From JACQAI01 sp035507915 (GTDB lineage Bacteria > Pseudomonadota > Alphaproteobacteria > Elsterales > Elsteraceae): 8,421 nt of DNA. Under the pieces are notes generated by a model that did not search any database, was not told where the DNA came from, and worked only from the letters and a program-made list of their open reading frames with translations. The translations under genes and the position numbers were made by a program. The stretch spans positions 1 to 8,421 of the forward strand of contig DATJNS010000292.1 of assembly GCA_035507915.1 (NCBI GenBank). The letters run 5' to 3'. Shown here in pieces: positions 1-6,137 of the stretch; the stretch's first letter is position 1, and each line of letters begins with the position of its first letter.

Positions 1-254
1 CCGAAGATGAAGGCGCCGATCGGGCGCGCGACGAAGCCGACGAAATAGATGCCGAACGCGCTCAAGGTGCCGGTCAGCGGGTCCTCGTTCGGAAAGAAAA
101 GCTTGCCGAACACCAAGCCGGCCATCGTGCTGTAGAGCAGAAAGTCGTACCACTCGATCGTCGTCCCCACGGTCGCGGCGACGACGGCGCGGCGGAGCTC
201 GCGGGCGTGCTGACCGGGCGTAAGCGTGGCGTTGATGTCGGTGACGGCAACCAT
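1..254 (-). CDS. MHS-family MFS transporter, N-terminal part (runs off the left edge)
   Basis: Reading the minus strand from ATG at 254-252 gives 84 codons that stay open to the window edge. The product matches the start of the metabolite:H+ symporter branch of the major facilitator superfamily (relatives include ShiA, KgtP and ProP). After a short cytoplasmic tail, TM1 carries the hallmark TIEWYDF (residues 32-38). The FFPNEDP loop (53-59) follows, then TM2 with GFVARPIGAFIFG (from 73), the segment before the conserved GxxxDRxGR loop that lies outside the window. Family members import organic acids, betaines or similar small solutes with protons across the inner membrane. The start is supported by GGGGAGG (269-263) eight bases upstream. 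The gene is divergent from the dioxygenase at 428, so it may import the substrate used by the rightward genes; that link is inference. Substrate unknown. Confidence 0.92.
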   Translation of the reverse strand, partial: MVAVTDINATLTPGQHARELRRAVVAATVGTTIEWYDFLLYSTMAGLVFGKLFFPNEDPLTGTLSAFGIYFVGFVARPIGAFIF

Positions 255-262
255 TGGCACAT

Positions 263-269
263 CCTCCCC
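263..269 (-). promoter_or_regulatory. Ribosome-binding site of the MHS transporter
   Basis: The minus strand reads GGGGAGG here, eight bases before the ATG at 254. It begins one base after the end of the inverted repeat 271-308, so that repeat, if transcribed, would form a hairpin directly against the ribosome-binding site. Confidence 0.7.
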
Positions 270-270
270 A

Positions 271-308
271 AAGCAATATTCTTTCGTCCGATGCCCGGAC
301 GATTGCTT
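271..308. repeat. Composite inverted repeat in the divergent intergenic region (hairpin A)
   Basis: The outer arms AAGCAAT (271-277) and ATTGCTT (302-308) are perfect reverse complements. The inner arms CGTCCG (285-290) and CGGACG (296-301) are also perfect, with a 5-base loop; a 7-base bulge lies on the left side only. In the transcript of the leftward transporter this hairpin would end one base before the Shine-Dalgarno sequence. It could equally be a protein-binding operator. No function is shown by sequence alone. Confidence 0.6.
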
Positions 309-341
309 GGCGGAATCGCGGTCGTTACCGGGCCCGCCAAG
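306..341. repeat. Inverted repeat overlapping hairpin A (hairpin B)
   Basis: CTTGGCGG (306-313) and CCGCCAAG (334-341) are perfect 8-bp inverted arms with a 20-base spacer. Inside the spacer, CGGT (319-322) and ACCG (327-330) form a smaller dyad around CGTT. The left arm shares bases 306-308 with the right arm of hairpin A, so the two full stems cannot form together on one strand. Confidence 0.55.
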
Positions 342-354
342 TGGAACGAGTGTC

Positions 355-367
355 GCATGATTCATGC
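355..367. promoter_or_regulatory. 13-bp perfect palindrome, candidate operator
   Basis: GCATGA-T-TCATGC is a perfect dyad around T361. It lies 61 bases before the dioxygenase GTG and about 100 bases before the divergent transporter ATG, where an operator for a dimeric regulator is often found. No regulator gene lies in the window and no convincing -35/-10 pair was recognised, so operator function is inference. Confidence 0.4.
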
Positions 368-414
368 TGCAATCAACCGTCGCGACACAACGCCCCGCGC
401 CCGCCGGGCCTTGC

Positions 415-418
415 GGAG
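415..418 (+). promoter_or_regulatory. Ribosome-binding site that fixes the dioxygenase start
   Basis: GGAG lies nine bases before GTG at 428-430. It supports this GTG over the in-frame ATG at 254, whose extra 58 codons cross the dyad-rich intergenic region and encode low-complexity Arg/Pro-rich sequence unlike the family. Confidence 0.65.
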
Positions 419-427
419 CGCGGTGGC

Positions 428-1285
428 GTGACGGTCGCGGTGAAGCCGAGCGGTGCCGCGTGCGGCGCCGAGATCTGCGTCGACCTGTCGCAAGACTTCG
501 ATGCGGCGACGTTCGAGGCGATCGAGCGCGCCTTTCACGACCACGTCGTCGCGTACTTCCGCGGTCAAAGACTCACGAACGAGCGCCACATCGCGTTCAG
601 CCGACGGTTCGGCGAGCTCGAGATCCACATCGTCAAGAAGTACCTGCTGCCCGGACATCCCGAGATCCTGCTGATCTCGAACGTGCGCGACGAGACCGGC
701 GAGCACATTGGGCTCGCCGACGCCGGCTTCACGTGGCACAGCGACGTCTCGTACCGGAAGCGGCCGAGCCGCTGCTCACTCCTTTATGCGATCGAGGTGC
801 CGCATCGCGACGGCGCGCCGCTCGGCGACACCGTGTTCGCCAATACGATCGCGGCCTACGACGCGCTGCCCGAAACCATGAAGCAGCAGCTCGCCGGGCT
901 GAAGGCGATCCATCGCTACTCGGAGCGCCGGCGGGTGGCGAACAGCCCGCGCCCGAAGCTGACGGCGGCGCAGCTCGCCGAGACGCCCGACGTCGCCCAT
1001 CCGATCGTGCGCACCCACCCGTACACCGGGCGGAAGTCTCTCTACGTCACGGCCGGCGAATGCATCGGCATCGAGGGCATGCCGACGGACGAGGCGGTCG
1101 GCCTGATCGAGGAGCTCGACGCGCACTGCATCCGGCCCGAGTTCCTCTATCGGCACAAATGGCAGGTCGGCGATCTCGTGATGTGGGACAACGCCGCATC
1201 GATGCACCTTGCGATCTGCGACTACGCGCTGCCGGAGCGCCGCCTGATGCATCGCACCACCGTGATCGGCGGCGTCCCGTTCTGA
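428..1285 (+). CDS. TauD/TfdA-family Fe(II)/2-oxoglutarate-dependent dioxygenase
   Basis: This 285-residue protein fits the TauD/TfdA family, usually about 280-300 residues. The family hydroxylates small molecules, using O2 and 2-oxoglutarate and releasing succinate and CO2, in the cytoplasm. The facial triad is complete: H104 and D106 in TWHSDVSY, and H260 in WDNAASMH. Downstream, ERRLMHR supplies R272 and R276, which align with TauD R266 (2-oxoglutarate carboxylate) and R270 (substrate side), with one extra residue between the distal His and the first Arg. GDTVFAN (near 137-143) and THPYTGRKSLYV (near 197-208) are further family signatures. GTG at 428 is chosen because of GGAG nine bases upstream and because the N-terminus then starts at the usual first strand. 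It is divergent from the transporter and separated by a hairpin from the downstream operon, so it may be its own unit. TauD relatives act on sulfonates, phenoxyacetates, carnitine precursors and other substrates; the substrate here is unknown. Confidence 0.93.
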   Translation: MTVAVKPSGAACGAEICVDLSQDFDAATFEAIERAFHDHVVAYFRGQRLTNERHIAFSRRFGELEIHIVKKYLLPGHPEILLISNVRDETGEHIGLADAGFTWHSDVSYRKRPSRCSLLYAIEVPHRDGAPLGDTVFANTIAAYDALPETMKQQLAGLKAIHRYSERRRVANSPRPKLTAAQLAETPDVAHPIVRTHPYTGRKSLYVTAGECIGIEGMPTDEAVGLIEELDAHCIRPEFLYRHKWQVGDLVMWDNAASMHLAICDYALPERRLMHRTTVIGGVPF

Positions 1286-1295
1286 CCGAGAACCA

Positions 1296-1323
1296 GCGCT
1301 GCAGCGGCGACCGCTGACAGCGC
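1296..1323 (+). terminator. Strong GC hairpin after the dioxygenase, possible terminator or mRNA-stabilising element
   Basis: GCGCTG (1296-1301) pairs with CAGCGC (1318-1323), and CAGCGG (1302-1307) pairs with CCGCTG (1311-1316). This gives 12 base pairs with a single bulged A (1317) and a CGA loop. It starts 11 bases after the dioxygenase stop codon. It is followed by a G-run, not a T-tract, so it is not a classical intrinsic terminator; 3'-end protection or attenuation before the operon is equally possible. Confidence 0.45.
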
Positions 1324-1400
1324 GGGGGTAATGTCGCTAGCATCCGGAACAGGGCTCCGGGCGCCCCGCCCGACACCATGAGGATCCGGAGGAAGCCGCC

Positions 1401-2228
1401 GTGCAGATCGTCGACGCCCAGATTCACGTCTGGGGAACCGGCTTACCGAGCAATCAGGCGCATCGGCAGGTGACCTCGTTCACCGCCGAGGAAGCCATCG
1501 CCCTGATGGACGAAGGCGGCGTCGACGCGGCGGTCATCCATCCGCCGGGCTGGGACCCGGGCTCGACCGAGATGGCGTTCGCCGCGGTCCAGAAGCATCC
1601 GGGCCGCTTCGCGATCATGGGCTCTGTACCGCTCGATCGTCCGGACTCCCGCGCGCGCATAGCGACCTGGCGCCAACAGCCCGGCATGCTGGGTCTGCGC
1701 TACACGTTCCTCAGCGACCCGGCGCGACGCTGGCTGCACGACGGCACGCTCGACTGGCTCTGGGCGGCCGCCGAAGCCGCCGGCGTGCCGATCGCCATGC
1801 TGGCGACCGACTCGTTGACCGAGATCGGCCGGATCGCCGCCCGCCATCCCGGGCTTCGCCTGACCATCGATCACCTGGGCGGCCGCGGCGGCACGACGAC
1901 CTTGAAGGATGACGCCTCGATGACGCACATGCCGGCGCTCGTGGCGCTGGCGAAACTGCCCAACGTCGCCGTCAAGGCGACCGGCGCGCCCGGCTACTCG
2001 AGCGAGGCCTACCCGTTTCCGAAGATGCACACCTATCTGAAGCAGATCTACGACGCGTTCGGTCCGCGCCGCATGTTCTGGGGCACCGACATCACGAAGA
2101 TGCCGTGCTCCTGGCGCCAATGCGTGACGATGTTCACCGAGGCGCTGCCGTGGCTCAGCGAGCCGGACAAGCGTCTTGTGATGGGCGACGCGATCTGCGC
2201 GTGGTGGGGCTGGGAGCGGAGGACCTGA
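1401..2228 (+). CDS. Amidohydrolase-2 family (TIM-barrel) hydrolase
   Basis: This 275-residue protein belongs to the amidohydrolase-related (Amidohydro_2) family, which includes lactonases, PDC hydrolase-type enzymes and ACMSD-like decarboxylases. Visible landmarks are VDAQIHVWG (4-12) on barrel strand 1, GLRYTFL (98-104), LTIDHLGG (154-161, H158), NVAVKATG (188-195, K192) and FWGTDIT (226-232, catalytic-type D230). It ends with MGDAICAWWGW, matching the usual C-terminal helix of the group. The strand-1 HxH is QxH here (Q7, H9), suggesting a changed or absent metal site. GTG at 1401 is chosen: GGAGGA (1388-1393) sits seven bases upstream and the protein then starts at the first barrel strand. 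It is the first gene of the tight 1401-8192 run and its stop is one base before the SDR start. A hydrolytic step on a lactone, amide or small cyclic acid is likely; the substrate is unknown. Confidence 0.9.
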   Translation: MQIVDAQIHVWGTGLPSNQAHRQVTSFTAEEAIALMDEGGVDAAVIHPPGWDPGSTEMAFAAVQKHPGRFAIMGSVPLDRPDSRARIATWRQQPGMLGLRYTFLSDPARRWLHDGTLDWLWAAAEAAGVPIAMLATDSLTEIGRIAARHPGLRLTIDHLGGRGGTTTLKDDASMTHMPALVALAKLPNVAVKATGAPGYSSEAYPFPKMHTYLKQIYDAFGPRRMFWGTDITKMPCSWRQCVTMFTEALPWLSEPDKRLVMGDAICAWWGWERRT

Positions 2229-2229
2229 C

Positions 2230-3078
2230 ATGAAAGCGAACGCCAAGGGCAAGAAGGTGGCCGTGGTGATCGGCGCCACCTCCAAGTGGCAATCCGACGG
2301 GCGCAACACGTTGCTGGTGCACGGCAAGCCGCTGGACGACAGCCACTTGCCGGTCGGCGTGCGCTGGGGCATCGGTGGCGCCATCGCGCAGAAGTTCGCG
2401 CAGGAAGGCTTCTTCGTCGTGCTGACCACCCGAACCGAGGCGAACGCGTCGGGGCTGGCGGATGCCATCCGCAAACAGGGCGGCGATTGCACGATCGTCG
2501 AGCTCGATCTGTCGTCGCAGGACTCGATCTCGAAAGCATTCGCCACGATCCGTCGCGAAGCCGGCGATCCCGACATCGTGATCTACAACGCCGGCTACCT
2601 CGAAGGCCGCGACCTCCCGCCAGACAAGGAGCTGCTCGAATACGTCCCGGTCGAGATGTTCGACACCGCGCATCATATCGCCAGCCGCGGGCCGTTCCTG
2701 GTCGCCAAGGAGGTCCTGCCGGCCATGCGCAAGAAGGGCGAAGGTTCGTTCTTCTTCTCGAACAACTCCAAGTCGCTGCGCGGCCACAAACGCATGACCG
2801 GCGAATCGCTCTACTACCCCAGGGTGATGATGCGCACCCTGGCGCAGGTGCTGACCGAGGAATACTCGGAGCACGGCGTTCACGTCGCCAACGTGGTGAT
2901 CGACGGCACGATCGACTCGCCGGGAACCCGCGCGATGCCGAAGGCGCAGAAAAATCCCGACATGGTGATGAATCCCGTGAAGATCGCCGAGGCGTTCTAC
3001 TACCTGCACACGCAGGATCGATCGTGCTGGACGCATGAACTGCAGCTGACGCCGTTTCCGACCAAGCCGAGCTACTGA
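2230..3078 (+). CDS. Atypical short-chain dehydrogenase/reductase with split glycine motif
   Basis: This 282-residue protein has an SDR Rossmann fold but departs from the classical pattern. The first strand VAVVIGAT (10-17) normally leads straight into the GxG turn; here WGIGGAIA (46-53) appears only after about 28 extra residues (18-45). ELDLS (91-95) and VIYNAGY (117-123) match the D-L and NAG motifs of cofactor-binding SDRs. FFFSNNSKSLRG (174-185) occupies the catalytic Ser region. The expected YxxxK is replaced: counting back from HGVHVANVVIDG (215-226), Lys is R198 and Tyr is L194, with two tyrosines next to it (Y195, Y196). ATG at 2230 follows GGAGGA (2218-2223) by six bases and lies one base after the upstream stop, so translation is probably coupled. 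It may reduce or oxidise a pathway intermediate with altered chemistry, or bind cofactor without classical catalysis. Confidence 0.88.
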   Translation: MKANAKGKKVAVVIGATSKWQSDGRNTLLVHGKPLDDSHLPVGVRWGIGGAIAQKFAQEGFFVVLTTRTEANASGLADAIRKQGGDCTIVELDLSSQDSISKAFATIRREAGDPDIVIYNAGYLEGRDLPPDKELLEYVPVEMFDTAHHIASRGPFLVAKEVLPAMRKKGEGSFFFSNNSKSLRGHKRMTGESLYYPRVMMRTLAQVLTEEYSEHGVHVANVVIDGTIDSPGTRAMPKAQKNPDMVMNPVKIAEAFYYLHTQDRSCWTHELQLTPFPTKPSY

Positions 3079-3110
3079 TCGCCGTCGCCCGACGCCAGGA
3101 GAGCCCGACC

Positions 3111-4079
3111 GTGCTGCCAGTCAAGGACAAGACGACCATCTGCTTCGCCCACGTCGCCTATCAGCTGCAGGCGCAGTTCGAGCGTCGCAACGCCGGCATC
3201 GCGAGCTTCCAGGCGTGGAGCCGCGAGGAGCTCGAGCAGCGCATCGGCGACGCCGACGTGCTGGTGATCTCCGGGCTGTGGCGCAACGAGCTGCTCGAGC
3301 GCGCCAAGAAACTGCAATTCATCCAGTCGATCGGCGCCGGCACCGACCAGTTCGGGCGCGAGCCCCTGACACAGCGCGGCATCCGCCTGGCGAGCGCCAG
3401 CGGCGTCAACGCCCGCGCGGTCTCCGATCACGCGATCGGCCTGATCCTGGCGCTGGCGCGGCGCCTGCCCGAGGCACGCGACAATCAGGCCAAACGCGTG
3501 TGGCGCGGCATGATCGGCGATCTCTCGCGCCGCGAGGACGAGCTCGGCGGCAAGACGCTGCTGATCGTCGGCCTGGGCGCGATCGGCGGCCGCATCGCGC
3601 GGCTCGCCAAGGCATTCGAGATGCGCGTGATCGGCCTGCGCCGCGATCCCGCCAACGGCGCCAACGGCGCCGACTCGGTGCACGCACTCGGCGAGCTGAA
3701 GGCCCTGCTGCCGCAGGCGGATTTCGTGTGTCTCGCCTGCCCGCTCGTCAAGGAGACCGAGAAGCTGATCGACGCCGACGCGCTCGGCCGCATGAAGTCG
3801 TCGGGCTTCCTCGTCAACGTCGCGCGCGGACGCTGCGCCGACGAGGGCGCGCTCGTGCAGGCGCTGACCACGGGCCAGATCGCGGGCGCGGCGATCGACG
3901 TCACCGTCGAGGAGCCGTTACCCCCGACGTCGCCGCTGTGGGGCATCGAGACCGCCTTCATCACGCCGCACACCGCGGGCGAGACGCGCCGCTACGAGGA
4001 CAACGTGCTCGACATATTGCAGGACAATCTCGGCCGGCTGTGGCGCGGCGAGACCGCGCTGCGCAATCAGATCCTGTGA
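3111..4079 (+). CDS. D-2-hydroxyacid dehydrogenase, NAD(P)-dependent
   Basis: This 322-residue protein has the full architecture of D-isomer-specific 2-hydroxyacid dehydrogenases, which interconvert 2-oxoacids and D-2-hydroxyacids in the cytoplasm. The substrate domain contains SIGAGTDQF (73-81) and GVNARAVSDHAIG (98-110). The Rossmann domain has GLGAIGGRIA (154-163). The catalytic triad is visible: R239 in NVARG, E268 in VEEPLP and H287 in TPHTAG. After the second Rossmann strand the sequence is GLRRDP (175-180), with basic residues where NAD-specific members usually carry Asp, so NADP(H) preference is likely. GTG at 3111 follows AGGAGA (3097-3102) by eight bases. An in-frame repeat of the 9-base unit GCCAACGGC (3651-3668) encodes ANGANG in a surface loop after that strand. 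It lies 32 bases after the SDR and 40 bases before hyuA, so it is probably co-transcribed. Physiological substrate (glyoxylate, hydroxypyruvate or a pathway oxoacid) unknown. Confidence 0.94.
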   Translation: MLPVKDKTTICFAHVAYQLQAQFERRNAGIASFQAWSREELEQRIGDADVLVISGLWRNELLERAKKLQFIQSIGAGTDQFGREPLTQRGIRLASASGVNARAVSDHAIGLILALARRLPEARDNQAKRVWRGMIGDLSRREDELGGKTLLIVGLGAIGGRIARLAKAFEMRVIGLRRDPANGANGADSVHALGELKALLPQADFVCLACPLVKETEKLIDADALGRMKSSGFLVNVARGRCADEGALVQALTTGQIAGAAIDVTVEEPLPPTSPLWGIETAFITPHTAGETRRYEDNVLDILQDNLGRLWRGETALRNQIL

Positions 4080-4119
4080 GCCGGGTGCACCGGCCGAACC
4101 GCGAGGGTCGCTGAGCACG

Positions 4120-6135
4120 ATGCTCTGGCTCGGCATCGACGTCGGCGGCACGTTCACCGATCTCGTCCTCTACGACGACGCGACGGGGCGGACGACGCTC
4201 GCCAAGACGCCGTCGACGCCCCACGACCAGTCGGAGGGCATCATCGAGGGCATGCGTCGCCTCGGGGTCGACGCGCGTCGGGTCGGCCGCTTCGCGCACG
4301 GCTCGACGGTCGCGACCAACACGGCGCTCGAGCGCTCGGGTGCCCGCACCGCCGTATTGGTGACCGAGGGCCACCGCGACGTGCTGATCGTCGGCCGCGG
4401 CAACCGGATCGCGATGTACGACATCAAGGGCCGCGGACCGGTGCCCCTGATCGCCCGCCGCGACTGCCTCGAGATCCGCGAGCGCGTCGCCGCCGACGGC
4501 AGCATCCTGATCCCGCTCGACGACGCGGCGCTGTCGACGATCGAGGCGTCGTTGGCGCGCGCGGGTGCCGAGGCCGCCGCGATCTGTTTCCTTCATGCCT
4601 ACGCGAATCCCGTGCACGAGGCGCGTGTCGCCGCCCGCCTGCGCGCGGCTCTGCCGAAGCTCGTCGTGTCGGCGTCGAGCGAGGTGCTACCCGAGTTTCG
4701 CGAGCACGAGCGCTTCACCGCGACCGTGCTCAACGCCTACGTGGCGCCGCGGATGCGCACCTATATCGGCGGGCTGCGCCGGCGTCTGGCCGAGGCCGGT
4801 TGCGCTGCCGAGGTCACGATCATGACGTCAAACGGCGGCACCTTGCCGGCCGAACGCATCGAAACGCTGCCGATCCTGTCGATGCTGTCGGGTCCGGCCG
4901 CCGGCGTGATCGCCGCGAGCTTCGTCGGCCACGCGACCGGCTTTCCCGACGTCATCACCTACGACATGGGCGGCACCTCGACCGACGTGTGCGTGATCCG
5001 CGGCGGCCGATACGGCATGACGACCGACGGCAAGGTCGGCGGCTTTCCGATCCGCATCCGGCAGATCGACATCAACTCGGTGGGCGCCGGCGGCGGCAGC
5101 ATCGCGGCGCTCGACGCCGGGCGCGTGCTGTCGGTCGGCCCGCGTTCGGCGGGTGCGGTGCCGGGGCCTGCCTGCTACGGCCGCGGCGGCACCGAGCCGA
5201 CGGTGACCGACGCCAATGTCGTGCTGGGCCGGCTCGGCACCAAGGAACGGCTGGGCGGTGAAATCGTCCTCGACGCCGCACGCGCCCGCGCCGCCGTCGC
5301 CGATCTGGCGACGCGCATCGAGCTCGATCCGGCCGTCACCGCCGAGGGCATCCTCAAGATCGCGGTCGCCACCATGACGGGGGCGATCAAGGAAATCTCG
5401 GTGATGCGCGGCCTCGACCCGCGCGACTTCGCGCTGCTCGCCTACGGCGGCGCCGGACCGCTGCATGCGGCGGCGATCGCCGCCGAGCTCGGCATGGCGA
5501 CCGTGCTGGTGCCGCCAATGCCGGGGACGTTCTCGGCGTTCGGCCTCCTCGTCGCCGACGTGCGCCGCGACTTCGTGCGCACCCGCATCGCCGCGACGGC
5601 ACGCACCACGATCGAGGCGGTGCGCGGCGTGTTGGCCGAGCTCGGCGAGCAGGCGGCCGCCGAGCTCGCGGAAGCCGGTTTTACGCCTGATCGCCGGCGC
5701 CTCGAAGCCTCCCTCGACATGCGTTATCTCGGCCAAGCGTTCGAGCTGCCGGTGCCGATCGCGTTCGACGTCGCCGACATGGCGGCGATCGAGGCGGCCT
5801 TCCACGACGTCTACGCGGCGCGCTATGGCGGCGCCGTCGACGGCCCGACGGAGATCGTCAGCTACCGCCTGGCGGCCTGGGGCCTGACCGACAAGCTGAA
5901 GCTGCCGGCGCTCGACCCGGCGGGGCGCTCGGCGGTCGCGCCGCGCGGCACCCGCTCGGTGATGTTCGACGGCACGGCGCACGATACGCCGGTGCTCGCG
6001 CGTGACGCGCTGCCGATCGGCGAGCCCCGGGATGGCCCGGCGATCATCGAGGAGCCCGGCTCTTCGACGGTCGTGCCGCCCGGCTGGACGGTTCGGCTCG
6101 AGCCGCACGGAACCCTGGTGCTGCGGAGACGGTGA
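4120..6135 (+). CDS. hyuA: Hydantoinase/oxoprolinase family protein, HyuA-type ATP-binding subunit
   Basis: This 671-residue protein is a full-length HyuA subunit. The family belongs to the ASKHA ATPase fold and works with HyuB in ATP-dependent hydrolysis of hydantoins or 5-oxoproline, or in acetone/acetophenone-type carboxylation. The N-terminal domain starts with LGIDVGGTFTD (4-14), the phosphate-binding turn, followed by HGSTVATNTALER (60-72). EFREHERFTATVLNAY (192-207) precedes the central ATPase part with TSNGG (236-240), SGPAAGVIAA (257-266), DMGGTSTD (282-289), SVGAGGGSIA (320-329) and GPACYGRGG (349-357). AYGGAGPLHA (441-450) and the long C-terminal region complete the subunit. N319 stands just before the SVGAGGGS loop where many hydantoinase-type members have His. 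The Shine-Dalgarno site is weak (GAGGG at 4103-4107, 12 bases upstream), but ATG 4120 gives the canonical N-terminus. It ends two bases before the likely hyuB ATG. Exact reaction unknown. Confidence 0.95.
   Translation: MLWLGIDVGGTFTDLVLYDDATGRTTLAKTPSTPHDQSEGIIEGMRRLGVDARRVGRFAHGSTVATNTALERSGARTAVLVTEGHRDVLIVGRGNRIAMYDIKGRGPVPLIARRDCLEIRERVAADGSILIPLDDAALSTIEASLARAGAEAAAICFLHAYANPVHEARVAARLRAALPKLVVSASSEVLPEFREHERFTATVLNAYVAPRMRTYIGGLRRRLAEAGCAAEVTIMTSNGGTLPAERIETLPILSMLSGPAAGVIAASFVGHATGFPDVITYDMGGTSTDVCVIRGGRYGMTTDGKVGGFPIRIRQIDINSVGAGGGSIAALDAGRVLSVGPRSAGAVPGPACYGRGGTEPTVTDANVVLGRLGTKERLGGEIVLDAARARAAVADLATRIELDPAVTAEGILKIAVATMTGAIKEISVMRGLDPRDFALLAYGGAGPLHAAAIAAELGMATVLVPPMPGTFSAFGLLVADVRRDFVRTRIAATARTTIEAVRGVLAELGEQAAAELAEAGFTPDRRRLEASLDMRYLGQAFELPVPIAFDVADMAAIEAAFHDVYAARYGGAVDGPTEIVSYRLAAWGLTDKLKLPALDPAGRSAVAPRGTRSVMFDGTAHDTPVLARDALPIGEPRDGPAIIEEPGSSTVVPPGWTVRLEPHGTLVLRRR
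6125..6129 (+). promoter_or_regulatory. Ribosome-binding site that fixes the hyuB start
   Basis: GGAGA lies inside the last codons of hyuA. It is eight bases from ATG 6138 but only two from the in-frame GTG at 6132 that overlaps the hyuA stop. Spacing favours ATG 6138; the alternative adds only two residues. Confidence 0.65.
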
Positions 6136-6137
6136 CG

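Noticed and set aside
254..427. N-terminal extension of the dioxygenase from ATG 254
   Set aside because: The 58 extra residues are unlike the family, cross the dyad-rich intergenic DNA and overlap the divergent transporter start; GTG 428 has a good ribosome-binding site.
1378..1473. 31-codon open frame starting at ATG 1378, possible leader peptide
   Set aside because: It overlaps the amidohydrolase start out of frame, has no Shine-Dalgarno site of its own that I could see, and its product is Arg/Ser/Pro-rich, as expected of a shadow frame.
2819..2842. 8-bp perfect inverted repeat CCAGGGTG/CACCCTGG inside the SDR gene
   Set aside because: It lies within constrained coding sequence at the altered active-site codons; one such dyad is expected by chance in kilobases of GC-rich DNA and nothing else suggests a regulatory role.
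3651..3671. Tandem repeat of the 9-base unit GCCAACGGC
   Set aside because: Only 2.3 copies, in frame, encoding a small ANGANGA loop; typical slippage in GC-rich coding DNA and too short to be a separate element.
4828..6108. 426-codon open frame on the minus strand
   Set aside because: Antisense shadow of hyuA with low-complexity Arg/Ala/Asp composition and no family motif.
6132..6137. GTG start for hyuB overlapping the hyuA stop (GTGA)
   Set aside because: The Shine-Dalgarno GGAGA would be only two bases away; ATG 6138 has proper spacing. The difference is two residues.
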